DNA of 64,000 bases from Microvirga subterranea (lineage in GTDB: Bacteria > Pseudomonadota > Alphaproteobacteria > Rhizobiales > Beijerinckiaceae): NCBI RefSeq assembly GCF_003350535.1, contig NZ_QQBB01000007.1, positions 1 to 64,000 on the forward strand, given 5' to 3'. Shown here in pieces: positions 49,507-63,088 of this stretch. The notes under the pieces are model-generated. The model searched no databases. It had not been told where the DNA came from and saw nothing but the letters and a program-made list of their open reading frames with translations. Within the stretch, counting starts at the first letter, position 1; each line of letters begins with the position of its first letter. Position numbers and translations under genes: made by a program.

Positions 49507-50736
49507 ATGCAGCAGCCGATTCGCGTGGCGCGCAGCCTCTGCAGCGCCCTCATTCTTGGTCTGAGCCTCAACCTGGGCCTGGGGGCGGCCGGGACCGCCC
49601 CCGTCATGGCCCAGGAGGCCTCGGAGGCGGGATTCCAGCGGTTCGTGGAAAGCCTCTGGCCGGCCGCCCGCGCCCGTGGCGTCTCCCGTGCGACCTTCGA
49701 CGAAGCCTTCCGTGGGGTCGGGCCGGATCCGAAGATCGTCGCGCTCACCAGGAAGCAGTCGGAGTTCGTCCGGCCGATCTGGGACTACGTCAACGGCGCG
49801 ATTTCGGCCCAGCGGCTGGAGCGCGGCCGGCAGATGGCGGCCGAATGGTCCAAGACGCTCGCGGCGGTCGAGCGGGCCTATGGGGTGCCGCGGTCCGTCG
49901 TCCTCGGCGTCTGGGGCATGGAGACCAATTTCGGCAGCTTCACGGGCTCGATCTATGCGGTCCGGGCGCTGGCGACCCTGGCCTATACGGGCTATCGCGG
50001 CGATTTCTTCCGGGACGAGCTGCTGACGGCGCTCCAGATCCTGGAAGCCGAGCACATCGACCGGGACAAGATGCTGGGCTCCTGGGCCGGTGCCATGGGG
50101 CACACCCAGTTCATGCCGTCGAGCTACATGAAGTTCGCCGTTGACGGCAACCGGGACGGCGTGCGCGACATTTGGGGTTCGGTCCCGGATGCCCTGGCCT
50201 CCACGGCCAATTACCTGCGCCAGCACGGCTGGAAGCCCGGCCTGCCCTGGGGCTTCGAGGTGAAGCTTCCGCGCGGGTTCGATTTCCGCAACCTCCGCCA
50301 GGGCTTCGCGAGCTGGGAGGGCCTCGGGCTGCGCCGGGCCGATGGGAAGCCGATGCCACGATCGGGAGAGGCGAGCCTTTTCCTGCCCGGCGGGGCGAGG
50401 GGGCCGGCCTTCCTGGTCACCGACAACTATGCGGTGATCAAGGCGTACAACTCCTCCGACGCCTATGCCATGGGCGTCGCCCATCTGGGGGACCGGCTCA
50501 CGGGCGGCCTGCCGATCCAGGGGGCCTGGCCCAAGGACGAGCCGATGCTGGACAAGGACCAGCGGCAGGAGCTCCAGGAGCGCCTCGCAGCCCTCGGCCT
50601 GTATGAGGGGGAGACCGACGGCAAGCTCGGGTCCAAGACCCGCGATGCGGTCAGGAACTTCCAGCTCAAGCGCGGTTTGATCCCGGACGGCTACGCCGAC
50701 GTCGCGGTTCTGCGTGAATTGCGCGCGGTGCGCTGA
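49507..50736 (+). CDS. Lytic murein transglycosylase, MltB type with peptidoglycan-binding domain
   Basis: A 409-aa exported enzyme that cleaves glycan strands to 1,6-anhydromuropeptides. The signal peptide ends near ALA/PVMAQEA (residue about 36). The SLT_2 domain runs about 40-335, with catalytic Glu139 in GVWGMETNFGSF and the substrate motif GAMGHTQFMPSSY. The C-terminal PG_binding_1 domain (about 350-409) contains LAALGLYEGETDGKLGSKTRDAVRNFQ. No lipobox is present, so it is probably soluble in the periplasm. It is followed 55 nt later by the SGNH hydrolase gene. Confidence 0.92.
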   Translation: MQQPIRVARSLCSALILGLSLNLGLGAAGTAPVMAQEASEAGFQRFVESLWPAARARGVSRATFDEAFRGVGPDPKIVALTRKQSEFVRPIWDYVNGAISAQRLERGRQMAAEWSKTLAAVERAYGVPRSVVLGVWGMETNFGSFTGSIYAVRALATLAYTGYRGDFFRDELLTALQILEAEHIDRDKMLGSWAGAMGHTQFMPSSYMKFAVDGNRDGVRDIWGSVPDALASTANYLRQHGWKPGLPWGFEVKLPRGFDFRNLRQGFASWEGLGLRRADGKPMPRSGEASLFLPGGARGPAFLVTDNYAVIKAYNSSDAYAMGVAHLGDRLTGGLPIQGAWPKDEPMLDKDQRQELQERLAALGLYEGETDGKLGSKTRDAVRNFQLKRGLIPDGYADVAVLRELRAVR

Positions 50737-50791
50737 CGAAGGTCCGGCAACGCGCTATCCTTGAGCAGGCCGGGCCCATCTGGAGTTGCCC

Positions 50792-52042
50792 ATGCGTTTG
50801 ACGCTGATCTTTCGCCTGCTCTTCCTGACCCTCCTGTTCGCCGCAGGAGGCAGCGATGCCGTGCTGGCTCAGCAGGGGTATTATTACCAGCAGGGGCCGC
50901 AGGCCGGCTATCGTGACCCGCGCGCCTATCCGCCCGGCTATTATCCCGGAAAGCTGGTCCAGCCGGCTCAGCCGCAACAGGGCTTCAGCCTCCGTCGGTT
51001 CTTCGGGGTGCAGGACGAGCCGCCGCCGCCGGCCCGCAAGCCGGTGGCCAAGCCACGCAAGCCCGCGCCCCAGCCGGTGGTCGCGGCTAAGCCCGAGAAG
51101 CCCAAGGCCAACCCGACCACCCATGTGGTGGTTTTCGGCGACGTGCTGGCGGACTTCGCCGGCCAGGGCCTCGACGACATGTTCTCGGAGAACCCGGACG
51201 TGGCGGTGGTCCGCAAGGTCAAGGCGGAGGGCGGGCTCGCCCGCTCGGAGCCGGGCGAGTGGCCGGCCTTCATCCGCGAGACCCTCGACGGCGGCCAGAA
51301 GGCAACGCTTGCGGTCGTGATGATCGGAGCCAACGACCGCCAGGCCATCAAGGACAAGGAGGACAGCGTCGAACTGCTCTCCGACCGGTGGAAGGACCTT
51401 TACGGCCAGAGGATCGACGAGGTGCTGCGCACGTTCCAGGAGCGCGGCATCCCGGTCGTCTGGATCGGCCTGCCGCCCATGAAGAACAGCAAGCTCACGG
51501 AAGACCTCGTGGCCATGAACGAGATATACCGCGAAAAGGCGGAGCGCTCCGGCGCCGCCTACGTGGACATCTGGCCCGGCTTCGTCGACGAGGACAACCG
51601 CTATACCTCGACCGGACCGGACGTGGACGGCGAGCCGGCAAGGCTGCGGACCAACGACGGCGTCCTGTTCACCAAGGCGGGCGCGCGCAAGATCGCCCAT
51701 TTCACCGACACCGAGATCAAGCGTATTCTTGACGCCAAGCAGTCCGGAGCCGTCGCGACCCTGCCGCGCCCGGCGGACGGCCAGGTCGCGCCGGCCTCCA
51801 TCGAGGCAGCCCTCCCGCCGCCGCCCGACCCGGCGGTGCCCGTGCCCCTTCCCAGCAAGCCGCTGGTCGGGCCCGTTCTGCCGCTCACCAAGCCCGACGT
51901 GACGCCCGGAGGCACCCTGGCGTCCAGCCCGCCGAAGCTGACCGGCGACCATGCCTACCCGGTCCAGCGCGCCCTTAGGGCCGGCATCGCGCCGAGCGCC
52001 CGTCCGGGGCGGGCGGACGATTTCCGCTGGCCGGCGCAGTAG
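50792..52042 (+). CDS. DUF459 SGNH-hydrolase-like periplasmic protein
   Basis: A 416-aa exported protein. The signal peptide is RLTLIFRLLFLTLLFAAGGSDAVLA. A Tyr/Gln/Pro-rich stretch (about 29-60) and a Lys/Pro linker (about 75-110) precede the SGNH fold, with VVVFGDVLADFAGQGL (block I, GDV in place of GDS), MIGANDRQAI (block III, Asn) and the terminal DGVLFTKAGARKIAHF (Asp and His). The C-terminal ~110 residues are Pro-rich. DUF459 proteins are linked to glycan or cell-wall acetylation turnover, but the exact reaction is unknown. ATG at 50792 with GGAG upstream. Confidence 0.82.
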   Translation: MRLTLIFRLLFLTLLFAAGGSDAVLAQQGYYYQQGPQAGYRDPRAYPPGYYPGKLVQPAQPQQGFSLRRFFGVQDEPPPPARKPVAKPRKPAPQPVVAAKPEKPKANPTTHVVVFGDVLADFAGQGLDDMFSENPDVAVVRKVKAEGGLARSEPGEWPAFIRETLDGGQKATLAVVMIGANDRQAIKDKEDSVELLSDRWKDLYGQRIDEVLRTFQERGIPVVWIGLPPMKNSKLTEDLVAMNEIYREKAERSGAAYVDIWPGFVDEDNRYTSTGPDVDGEPARLRTNDGVLFTKAGARKIAHFTDTEIKRILDAKQSGAVATLPRPADGQVAPASIEAALPPPPDPAVPVPLPSKPLVGPVLPLTKPDVTPGGTLASSPPKLTGDHAYPVQRALRAGIAPSARPGRADDFRWPAQ

Positions 52043-52150
52043 GCTGGGACGAAACCACAGAGCCTGCGGCTGCTGTGACGGAGCGCACGTGCGTTCCGCG
52101 AAGGGATGTGCAACATCGTGTATGAGAGTTTTCCTCGGACACGATGAACC

Positions 52151-52678
52151 ATGCCGCGATCGAAGTTCTTCTTCTGCTTGGCCGTTCTGACCATTCTGCC
52201 CGTCTCGGCCCGAGCCGACTTCTGGACCGAGAACGGGTGCAACCTCGATAAGCCCCAGCCCCTCTTCAAGAATGCAGGCTTCCGGCTCGACCCTAAGAAG
52301 GGAACGGCCCAGGAAACCCTCAAGCTCAGCGACGGGGTGACCCTGCGGCTGGAGCAGTCCCAGTGCGAGTACCAGACCCGGACCTACACCTTCATTCTCA
52401 AGGAGGCGCCGGGCGACATGGACCAAGTCGGATGGCAATACCGCAAGGCGGTCGAGCTGCTGACGCTGCTCGAGAGCAGGTCTACGCCCAAGCTGAAGTT
52501 CTCCGACGAGAAGAAGGCCCTGACCAGCTATGCACGCCTCGTGGCCGATCCTAAGCCGGAGGTGGAAATCAACGTCACGCCTCCGGATGCGGAAACGCCG
52601 GAGCTCATCACCGTCGCCGATCAGGTCGGGCAGCAGGACACGCGCATCCTCGTGAAGATCTGGAGCGGGCCCTACTGA
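52151..52678 (+). CDS. Secreted protein of unknown function
   Basis: A 175-aa exported protein. The signal peptide is PRSKFFFCLAVLTILPVSARA, giving mature DFWTENGCNLDKPQ. Two cysteines (NGCNLDK and QSQCEYQTR) are spaced about 50 residues apart and could form a disulfide. The rest is largely beta/alpha with many Lys/Glu and no recognised motif. It stands alone after the DUF459 gene with a 108-nt gap containing a short hairpin (GGAGCGCAC/GTGCGTTCC at 52080-52097). Convergent with gltD across a shared terminator. Confidence 0.65.
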   Translation: MPRSKFFFCLAVLTILPVSARADFWTENGCNLDKPQPLFKNAGFRLDPKKGTAQETLKLSDGVTLRLEQSQCEYQTRTYTFILKEAPGDMDQVGWQYRKAVELLTLLESRSTPKLKFSDEKKALTSYARLVADPKPEVEINVTPPDAETPELITVADQVGQQDTRILVKIWSGPY

Positions 52679-52701
52679 TCCTTTCGCGGAGCGACACCGC
52701 A

Positions 52702-52737
52702 CAAAAAGAGAGCCCGGCCCCATGCTCGGGCCGGGCT
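52702..52737 (-). terminator. Intrinsic terminator of the gltBD operon
   Basis: Stem AGCCCGGCCC/GGGCCGGGCT (52711-52720 with 52728-52737), perfect over 10 bp with a 7-nt loop. On the minus strand the arm is followed by CTCTTTTTGTG. It lies 27 nt past the gltD stop on the minus strand. Confidence 0.88.
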
Positions 52738-52763
52738 GGTCTCAATCCGGAAGTCTTGGCTTC

Positions 52764-54185
52764 TCAGCGGGGCAGCACGCTCGATCCGGTGAGAAAGGTG
52801 TCGATGGACCGCGCCGCCTGACGGCCTTCGCGGATGGCCCACACCACCAGGGACTGGCCGCGGCGCATGTCTCCCGCAACGAAGACCTTCTCGCTCGACG
52901 TGCGGTAATCGCGCTCGTTGGCGACCACGTTGCCGCGCCGGTCCATCTCGACGCCGGACTGCTCCAGCAGCCCTTCCTTCACCGAGCCGGCGAAGCCGAT
53001 GGCGAGAAACACGAGATCGGCCTTGAGGATGAACTCGGTGCCGGGGATCGGCTGGCGCTTCTCGTCCACCCGGGCGCAGCGCACGCCCACGACGCGGCCC
53101 TTCTTGCCCTCGATGCCGAGGGTCGCCGCCTGGAACTCGCGCTCGGCGCCCTCCGCTTGGCTCGAGGAGGTACGCATCTTGGTCGGCCAATAGGGCCACA
53201 CGGTCAGCTTGTCCTCCCGCTCCGGCGGCTTCGGCCGGATGTCGAGCTGCGTGACGGAGAGCGCGCCCTGCCGGAAGGCCGTGCCGACGCAGTCGGAGGC
53301 CGTGTCGCCGCCGCCGATCACCACCACGTGCTTGCCGCCGGCCAGGACCGGCTCCTCCGTTACCTCCTCGCTGTTCACCCGCTTGTTGGACTGGGTGAGG
53401 TAGGGCATCGCGAAATGCACGCCCGCGAGGTCCTGTCCCGGCAGGTTCGGGTTGCGCGGGTCCTCCGCACCGCCGGCGAAGAGCACGGCGTCGAACTCGT
53501 TGTGCAGGGACGCGAAGGTCTTGTTCACGCCGATGTTGACGCCGCAATGGAAGGTGACGCCCTCGGCCTCCATCTGCTTCACGCGGCGGTCGATGTGGTA
53601 CTTCTCCATCTTGAAGTCCGGGATGCCGTAGCGCAGCAGCCCGCCGGGCTTCGCCTGGCGCTCGAACACATGCACCTCGTGGCCGGCGCGGGCGAGCTGC
53701 TGCGCCGCCGCGAGGCCTGCGGGACCCGAGCCGATGACCGCGACGCGCTTGCCCGTCGAGACGTCGGCCGGCTCCGGCTTGATCCAGCCCATCTCCCAGG
53801 CCTTGTCGGCGATGGCCTGCTCGATGGTCTTGATGGTGACCGGCTGGTTCTCGAGGTTGAGCGTGCACGCCTCCTCGCAGGGAGCCGGGCAGATACGGCC
53901 CGTGAATTCCGGGAAGTTGTTGGTGGAGTGGAGGTTGCGCGAAGCCTCCTCCCAGTCGTTCTGCCAGACGAGGTCGTTCCAGTCCGGGATCTGGTTGTGC
54001 ACCGGACAGCCCGTCGGCCCGTGGCAGAACGGGATGCCGCAATCCATGCAGCGCCCGGCCTGCTTCTTCAGGTCGTTGTCGTCGAGCGGCAGCGTGAACT
54101 CGCGGAAGTGGCGCACGCGCTCGCCGGCGAGCTGATACTTCTGCTCCTGGCGGTCGTATTCGAGAAAGCCTGTGACCTTGCCCAT
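52764..54185 (-). CDS. gltD: Glutamate synthase small (beta) subunit
   Basis: A 473-aa FAD/NADPH protein that passes electrons from NADPH to the large subunit. Two Fe-S Cys groups occur at the N-terminus ([16 protein letters not shown] from Cys46, and [12 protein letters not shown]). An FAD-binding [20 protein letters not shown] follows, then a second Rossmann unit [16 protein letters not shown] for NADPH. It begins 17 nt after the gltB stop, so the order is gltB then gltD. The ammonium-assimilation pair ends in a strong terminator. Confidence 0.95.
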   Translation of the reverse strand: MGKVTGFLEYDRQEQKYQLAGERVRHFREFTLPLDDNDLKKQAGRCMDCGIPFCHGPTGCPVHNQIPDWNDLVWQNDWEEASRNLHSTNNFPEFTGRICPAPCEEACTLNLENQPVTIKTIEQAIADKAWEMGWIKPEPADVSTGKRVAVIGSGPAGLAAAQQLARAGHEVHVFERQAKPGGLLRYGIPDFKMEKYHIDRRVKQMEAEGVTFHCGVNIGVNKTFASLHNEFDAVLFAGGAEDPRNPNLPGQDLAGVHFAMPYLTQSNKRVNSEEVTEEPVLAGGKHVVVIGGGDTASDCVGTAFRQGALSVTQLDIRPKPPEREDKLTVWPYWPTKMRTSSSQAEGAEREFQAATLGIEGKKGRVVGVRCARVDEKRQPIPGTEFILKADLVFLAIGFAGSVKEGLLEQSGVEMDRRGNVVANERDYRTSSEKVFVAGDMRRGQSLVVWAIREGRQAARSIDTFLTGSSVLPR

Positions 54186-54202
54186 GGATCTGCCCCTTGT
54201 CC

Positions 54203-58921
<4,719 letters not shown>

Positions 58922-59424
58922 GCCAAGATCCTTACATCCATTCGAACACGTCATCAGGGTTCTTTGAGGCGGCTTTCGGGTCCGCCGGATGATCTGGATC
59001 GTCCGGATGCCCACCGCTTCTTGGGTTGTTGGAGGCTCGGGTCCTGGAGGGGAGCCCGCTCCTCGCGGGCATCCTGGGCTGAAGCTCAGCCGCGAGTCGC
59101 CCGTGCCGCCCACGTTTTGCGGGCAGTATTTTTGGTATCTCGTTTCGTTCGCGTCAGGCGAAGCATCAAGAAAACCTCAGGGCCACGGGGCGCAGGCACC
59201 CCAAATGGGACAGCATCGCTGTCCTAATGCCTGCAAACTGCCAGAGATCGCGGCAGTGCACAAGGGGTTTTGGAAATATTTTAGACAAAAGTTTCAACTC
59301 CGCGCAACGGCGTGCAACAAAGCGACGTTTGGCCCCCTCGTGAACGAAAGTCTTCTCCAATAGGTCAATGATCTTGACATGTGCGCTCCGGTCGGGAGGC
59401 TGCACGCCCGAGGAGAGCTGATTC
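58922..59424. other. Divergent promoter region of gltB and threonine aldolase
   Basis: About 500 bp without a recognised gene. It contains a perfect inverted repeat GGACAGC-ATC-GCTGTCC (59208-59224), a possible operator or leader hairpin for gltB. An AT-rich stretch follows near 59270-59310, then TTGACA at 59374-59379 as a possible -35 for the threonine aldolase gene. No sigma-54 GG-N10-GC element was identified with confidence. Confidence 0.5.
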
Positions 59425-60501
59425 ATGAATTTTGCGAGCGACAACATCGTGGGGGCGAGCGCCCAGGTCCTGCAGGCGATCGTGCAGTCCAACGGCGGCG
59501 CGCTGCCGGCCTACGGCAACGACGAGATCACTAAGCGCGTGAAGGCGCAGTTCTCGGCGATTTTCGAGCGCGACGTCTCGGTGTTCCTGGTAACGACGGG
59601 CACGGCCGCCAATGCGCTTGCGCTCGCCTCGGCGGTTCCGCCCTGGGGACTGTGCATCTGCCACCAGGAGGCGCATGTCATCGACGACGAGTGCGGCGCG
59701 CCGGAATTCTTCATGCACGGGGCCAAGCTCGTCGGCCTGCCGGGCGTCGGCGGCAAGCTGACGGCCGGGACGGTCTCGGCCTACGTCAGGGGATTGCCGA
59801 AGGCGGTCAAGCAGATGCCCCCGAAGGCGTTGTCGATCTCCCAGGTGACGGAATGCGGCATGGTCTACGGCCTCGACGAGATCGCGGCCCTGAGCCAGAC
59901 CTGCCGGGAGCACGGCCTGTTCCTGCACATGGACGGGGCGCGCTTTGCCAACGCCCTGGTGTCCCTTGGCTGCACCCCGGCCGAGATGACCTGGAAGCAG
60001 GGCGTCGACATCCTGTCCTTCGGCGGCACGAAGAACGGCTGCCTCATGGCGGAGGCCATCGTGGTCTTCAATCCCGCCCTGGCGGAGGCCCTGGATTACC
60101 GGGCCAAGCGCGCCGGCCAGATCATCTCCAAGGGCCGCCTCATCGCGGCGCAGTTCGAAGGCTACTTCGCGGACGACCATTGGTACGCCAATGCCCGCCA
60201 CGCCAACCGCATGGCCACGCTTCTCTCGGAGGGCCTCGCTGCCGTTCCGGGCGTACGGCTCGCCTGGCCGACTGAAGCCAACGAGGTCTTCCCGATCGTG
60301 CCGAAACTGGTCGATCAAGCGTTCAAGGCCGCCGGGCTCCAGTATCTGGGCTGGACCGAAGCCAGCCTTGCCGAGGACGAGCGCGTCGGTTCGGACGAGG
60401 CCCTGATTCGGCTCGTGGTCTCCTTCGCGACCGCCGAGGAGGAGGTGCGCCAGCTTGTGGATATCGCCCGCTCGGCCGTGTCCCGGCAGGCCGCGGAATG
60501 A
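59425..60501 (+). CDS. Low-specificity L-threonine aldolase
   Basis: A 358-aa PLP enzyme cleaving threonine (or allo-threonine) to glycine and acetaldehyde. The PLP Lys203 lies in LSFGGTKNGCLMAEA, with the preceding HMDGARFANALVSLG segment, and the N-terminal half carries VFLVTTGTAANALALASAV. The ATG at 59425 has GAGGAGAG at about 59409. It is followed by a bidirectional terminator shared with the hsp20 gene. Related beta-elimination or phenylserine enzymes have the same fold. Confidence 0.9.
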   Translation: MNFASDNIVGASAQVLQAIVQSNGGALPAYGNDEITKRVKAQFSAIFERDVSVFLVTTGTAANALALASAVPPWGLCICHQEAHVIDDECGAPEFFMHGAKLVGLPGVGGKLTAGTVSAYVRGLPKAVKQMPPKALSISQVTECGMVYGLDEIAALSQTCREHGLFLHMDGARFANALVSLGCTPAEMTWKQGVDILSFGGTKNGCLMAEAIVVFNPALAEALDYRAKRAGQIISKGRLIAAQFEGYFADDHWYANARHANRMATLLSEGLAAVPGVRLAWPTEANEVFPIVPKLVDQAFKAAGLQYLGWTEASLAEDERVGSDEALIRLVVSFATAEEEVRQLVDIARSAVSRQAAE

Positions 60502-60622
60502 CGTTAGGGAAGATTTTGCCCTAACCGTGCCGCATTCTCCCGTGATCTATCCCCTCGAGACCGCTGACCAAAGGGGTGTCCTCCAAGCCCCCGCGGGAAT
60601 TCAAGGGACCAGGTTTCGCCAA

Positions 60623-60661
60623 TAAAAAAGCGCCCCGGATCAACCGGGGCGCTCTTTTTTT
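60623..60661. terminator. Bidirectional intrinsic terminator
   Basis: AGCGCCCCGG (60629-60638) pairs with CCGGGGCGCT (60644-60653) around ATCAA; an A6-like run flanks the left arm and CTTTTTTT the right. It can end transcription from both the threonine aldolase gene and the convergent hsp20 gene. Confidence 0.9.
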
Positions 60662-60679
60662 GCTCGTTGTGAACGACGT

Positions 60680-61138
60680 TTAAGCGGCGTGCTTGGCCTC
60701 GATCGTCTGGGCGCTGCCCGACGCAATCGGGATGAGCTTCGGCTTCTTGGTCTCCGGGATCTCGCGGACGAGGTCCACATGGAGCAGGCCGTTCTCGAGG
60801 GCCGCGCCGACCACCTGGACGCCGTCGGCAAGCTGGAAGCGCCGCTCGAAGGTGCGGGCCGCGATGCCCTGGTAGAGGACGTCGGACTTGCGCTCTTCCG
60901 AATTCTTCCTCTCGCCGCGGACCGAGAGGGTGTTCTCCTTCACCTCGATCGTGAGGTCACGGTCCGTGAAACCGGCGACAGCGACGGAGATGCGATAGGC
61001 ATTCTCGCCGGTGCGCTCGATGTTGTAGGGCGGATAGCTGGAAGAGGCATCGACGCCGACGAATTGGTCGAGCATCGAGAACAGACGGTCGAAGCCGACC
61101 GTGTTGCGGTACAGGGGAGCAAGATCAAACTGACGCAT
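60680..61138 (-). CDS. Hsp20-family small heat-shock chaperone
   Basis: A 152-aa IbpA-like chaperone that holds unfolded proteins in large oligomers. The N-terminus RQFDLAPLYRNTVGFDRLFSMLD is the class A alphaproteobacterial type. The alpha-crystallin domain spans about 38-130, with YRISVAVAGFTDRDLTIEVKEN, the LYQGIAARTFERRFQLADGV segment and the conserved A-x-x-x-NGLL-V region near ENGLLHVDLVRE. The C-terminal anchoring motif is replaced by KPKLIPI (I-x-I-like). The start at 61138 has GGAGG masked by the upstream thermometer hairpin. Confidence 0.94.
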   Translation of the reverse strand: MRQFDLAPLYRNTVGFDRLFSMLDQFVGVDASSSYPPYNIERTGENAYRISVAVAGFTDRDLTIEVKENTLSVRGERKNSEERKSDVLYQGIAARTFERRFQLADGVQVVGAALENGLLHVDLVREIPETKKPKLIPIASGSAQTIEAKHAA

Positions 61139-61230
61139 GGCATATCCTCCAAGTGAAGCAACATGCAGATGGGCGATCCACCGCAATGGGCTGGATCCGG
61201 GTTCATGCCGCCGTCATGGCCGGCATGAAC
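61139..61230 (-). promoter_or_regulatory. ROSE-like RNA thermometer in hsp20 5' UTR
   Basis: On the minus strand, the ~90-nt leader folds into consecutive hairpins. GTTCATGCCG/CGGCATGAAC is a perfect 10-bp stem (61230-61201). GATCCA/TGGATC is at about 61197-61175. Last comes GTTGCTTC-ACTT-GGAGGATAT, in which TTGCTTC pairs with the ribosome-binding site GGAGGAT. The G-G and U-U mismatches within this last stem are the hallmark of ROSE elements, which melt at high temperature. ROSE elements are known upstream of hsp20 genes in Rhizobiales; assignment rests on this visible architecture. Confidence 0.8.
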
Positions 61231-61232
61231 CT

Positions 61233-61262
61233 GATGTGGGAACGGCCATTTTTCCTGTCAAG
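61233..61262 (-). promoter_or_regulatory. Candidate RpoH (sigma-32) promoter of hsp20
   Basis: Minus strand CTTGACA (61262-61256) and CCCACATC (61240-61233), spaced 15 nt apart, resemble the sigma-32 CTTG -35 and CCCCATNT -10. Transcription would begin near 61226, just where the first thermometer hairpin starts. Confidence 0.6.
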
Positions 61263-61327
61263 AGTCGCATGGCGCCGGGCGCTTGCGCCCTATAAAAAGA
61301 CCGAGTTCGCCCTGTGAGATCCGTGCC

Positions 61328-62386
61328 GTGCAGTTATACGACGCCCCCGACAACCCCATCCCGTCCGATCCGACCCTGGTCAGCGTGAAGACGCAAGACG
61401 GCATCGTCCTGAGGGCCGCCAGGTGGATGCCCGCCTCCGGCGAGGTGCGGGGCACGGTCTGCGTCCTTCAGGGCCGGGCGGAGTTCATCGAGAAGTATTT
61501 CGAGGTGATCGGCGAATTGCGCGAGCGGGGCTTCGCGGTGGTGGCGTTCGACTGGCGGGGGCAGGGGCTCTCCGGGCGGCAGGTCGGCAACCCGCGGAAA
61601 GGGCATGTCCGGCGCTTCTCCGATTATCGCCGGGACCTGGAGGCGATCCGCGATCAGGTCCTCGTGCCCTACATGCCCGCGCCGCATTTCGCGCTCGCCC
61701 ATTCCATGGGCGGTGCCATCGCCCTGAACGCGGCCTATGAGGGTTGGCTCCCGTTCCGGCGCCTCGTCACCACCACGCCGATGATCGCCCTGTGCATCAT
61801 CCGGCACTCGCTCTGGACGGTCGGGACTGTCAGGGTGCTCAAGTTTCTCGGCTTCGGCCGCGCCTTCGTGCCGGGCGGTGGCGAAACCTCGATCAGCACC
61901 ATGCCGTTCAAAGGCAATCGCCTCACGGGCGACCCGGTGCGCTATGCCCGCAACGCCCATGTGGCGCATGCGATCGGCGAAGGCGCCATCGGGGCCCCGA
62001 CGGTCTCCTGGCTCGATTCGGCGTTCCGGTTCATGAAGCGCTTCACCGATCCGCGCTTCGCCATGAGGATCCGCCTGCCCACCCTGGTGATCGCGGCCGG
62101 TGCCGATCCGGTCTGCGCAACGCCGGCCACGGAGCGGTTCGCGGCCCGGCTGAAGGCCGGGCACGCCATCGTCATTCCCGGCGCGCGCCACGAGATCCTC
62201 ATGGAGCGGGACCCGATCCGCGAGCAGTTCTGGGCCGCCTTCGACGCGTTCATCCCCGGCAGCCCCGACAGGGCGATCCCAGGCGATGTGTCGGCAGCCG
62301 ATAAATCAGCGGCTGAGGAGCTCGACCGCGGCGGCGTGGACCCTGCGGTCCCCAGCCGCGACGATGCGCCCGCCCTCAGCGGCTGA
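61328..62386 (+). CDS. Alpha/beta hydrolase, monoacylglycerol-lipase/lysophospholipase type
   Basis: About 352 aa. Oxyanion-side segment GTVCVLQGRAEFIEKYFEV, then FDWRGQGLSGRQ. The nucleophile elbow is AHSMGG (Ser in A-H-S-M-G-G), with the late IAAGADPVC segment bearing the catalytic Asp and PGARHEILME the His. This is the Hydrolase_4 (COG2267) group that cleaves lysophospholipids or monoglycerides. The GTG at 61328 is preferred because the family starts with a short Q-L-Y/F-type N-terminus; a TTG at 61283 is possible. Its 3' end overlaps the convergent phosphatase gene by 81 nt, and the extra C-terminal ~40 residues are low-complexity. Confidence 0.85.
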   Translation: MQLYDAPDNPIPSDPTLVSVKTQDGIVLRAARWMPASGEVRGTVCVLQGRAEFIEKYFEVIGELRERGFAVVAFDWRGQGLSGRQVGNPRKGHVRRFSDYRRDLEAIRDQVLVPYMPAPHFALAHSMGGAIALNAAYEGWLPFRRLVTTTPMIALCIIRHSLWTVGTVRVLKFLGFGRAFVPGGGETSISTMPFKGNRLTGDPVRYARNAHVAHAIGEGAIGAPTVSWLDSAFRFMKRFTDPRFAMRIRLPTLVIAAGADPVCATPATERFAARLKAGHAIVIPGARHEILMERDPIREQFWAAFDAFIPGSPDRAIPGDVSAADKSAAEELDRGGVDPAVPSRDDAPALSG

Positions 62387-63088
62387 GCCGCCGTCCCAGG
62401 CGGTGACGATGCCGCCGGCGCCCTCGATGATCGGGATCAGCGCCACGATGTCGTACGGCTTGAGGCCGGATTCGACCACGAGGTCGATATGGCCGGCCGC
62501 CAGCATGCAATAGGCGTAGCAGTCGCAGCCGTAGCGCGCGAGCCGGGCGACGCTCTCGACCCGGTCGTAGGCGCGCAGCTCCTCGCCGGCGAAGAGCCGT
62601 GGGCTCGTGGTGGAGATCACCGCATCCTTGAGCGACGCGCAGCGGCGGGTCATGAGCTTGCGCTCGCCCCCGGGGCCCCGGAACGTGGCGCTGCCGCCGT
62701 CGCCGAAGAAGCGCTCGCCCGTGAAGGGCTGGTGCATCATGCCGAAGACCGGCCGGCCGTTGCGGGTGAGGCCGATCAGCGTGCCCCAGGTGGGGAGCCC
62801 TGAAATGAAGGCGCGGGTGCCGTCGATCGGATCGAGCACCCAGACATACTCCGCATCCGTCCGCTCGGACCCGAACTCCTCGCCGATGATGCCATGGGTC
62901 GGGAAGGTGCGCTTGATGAGCTGGCGCATGGTGGCCTCGCTCGCCCGGTCCGCTTCCGTGACCGGGTCGAAGGCGCCGCCGCGCGACTTGTCCTCGCTCG
63001 CGATGGAAGTGCGGAAGAAGGGGAGGATCGCCTGACCGGACAAGGTCGCGAGCTCGTTGACGAAGTGCTTGAAGTCGATGAGCCCCAT
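62306..63088 (-). CDS. Inositol monophosphatase family enzyme (HisN-like histidinol-phosphatase)
   Basis: A 260-aa Mg2+-dependent phosphatase. Metal-ligand motifs are GEEFGSE (Glu), VLDPIDGTRAFISG (the DPIDGT signature) and, near the end, the SGLKPYDIVALIPIIEGAGG (W/Y-D) motif. The DPVTEADRASEATMR segment and the GTRAFISGLPTWGT extension are characteristic of the HisN branch, so histidinol-phosphate is the likely substrate; inositol-1-phosphate and 3'-phosphoadenosine are alternatives. Start at 63088; the longer frame to 63175 is unsupported. It overlaps the hydrolase gene end by 81 nt and is divergent from the MFS gene. Confidence 0.88.
   Translation of the reverse strand: MGLIDFKHFVNELATLSGQAILPFFRTSIASEDKSRGGAFDPVTEADRASEATMRQLIKRTFPTHGIIGEEFGSERTDAEYVWVLDPIDGTRAFISGLPTWGTLIGLTRNGRPVFGMMHQPFTGERFFGDGGSATFRGPGGERKLMTRRCASLKDAVISTTSPRLFAGEELRAYDRVESVARLARYGCDCYAYCMLAAGHIDLVVESGLKPYDIVALIPIIEGAGGIVTAWDGGSAAEGGRIVAAGDRRVHAAAVELLSR

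Noticed and set aside
52080-52097. GGAGCGCAC/GTGCGTTCC near-palindrome
   Set aside because: No loop to form a stable RNA hairpin, one wobble pair, and no consistent relation to a promoter; noted only in the neighbouring gene entry.
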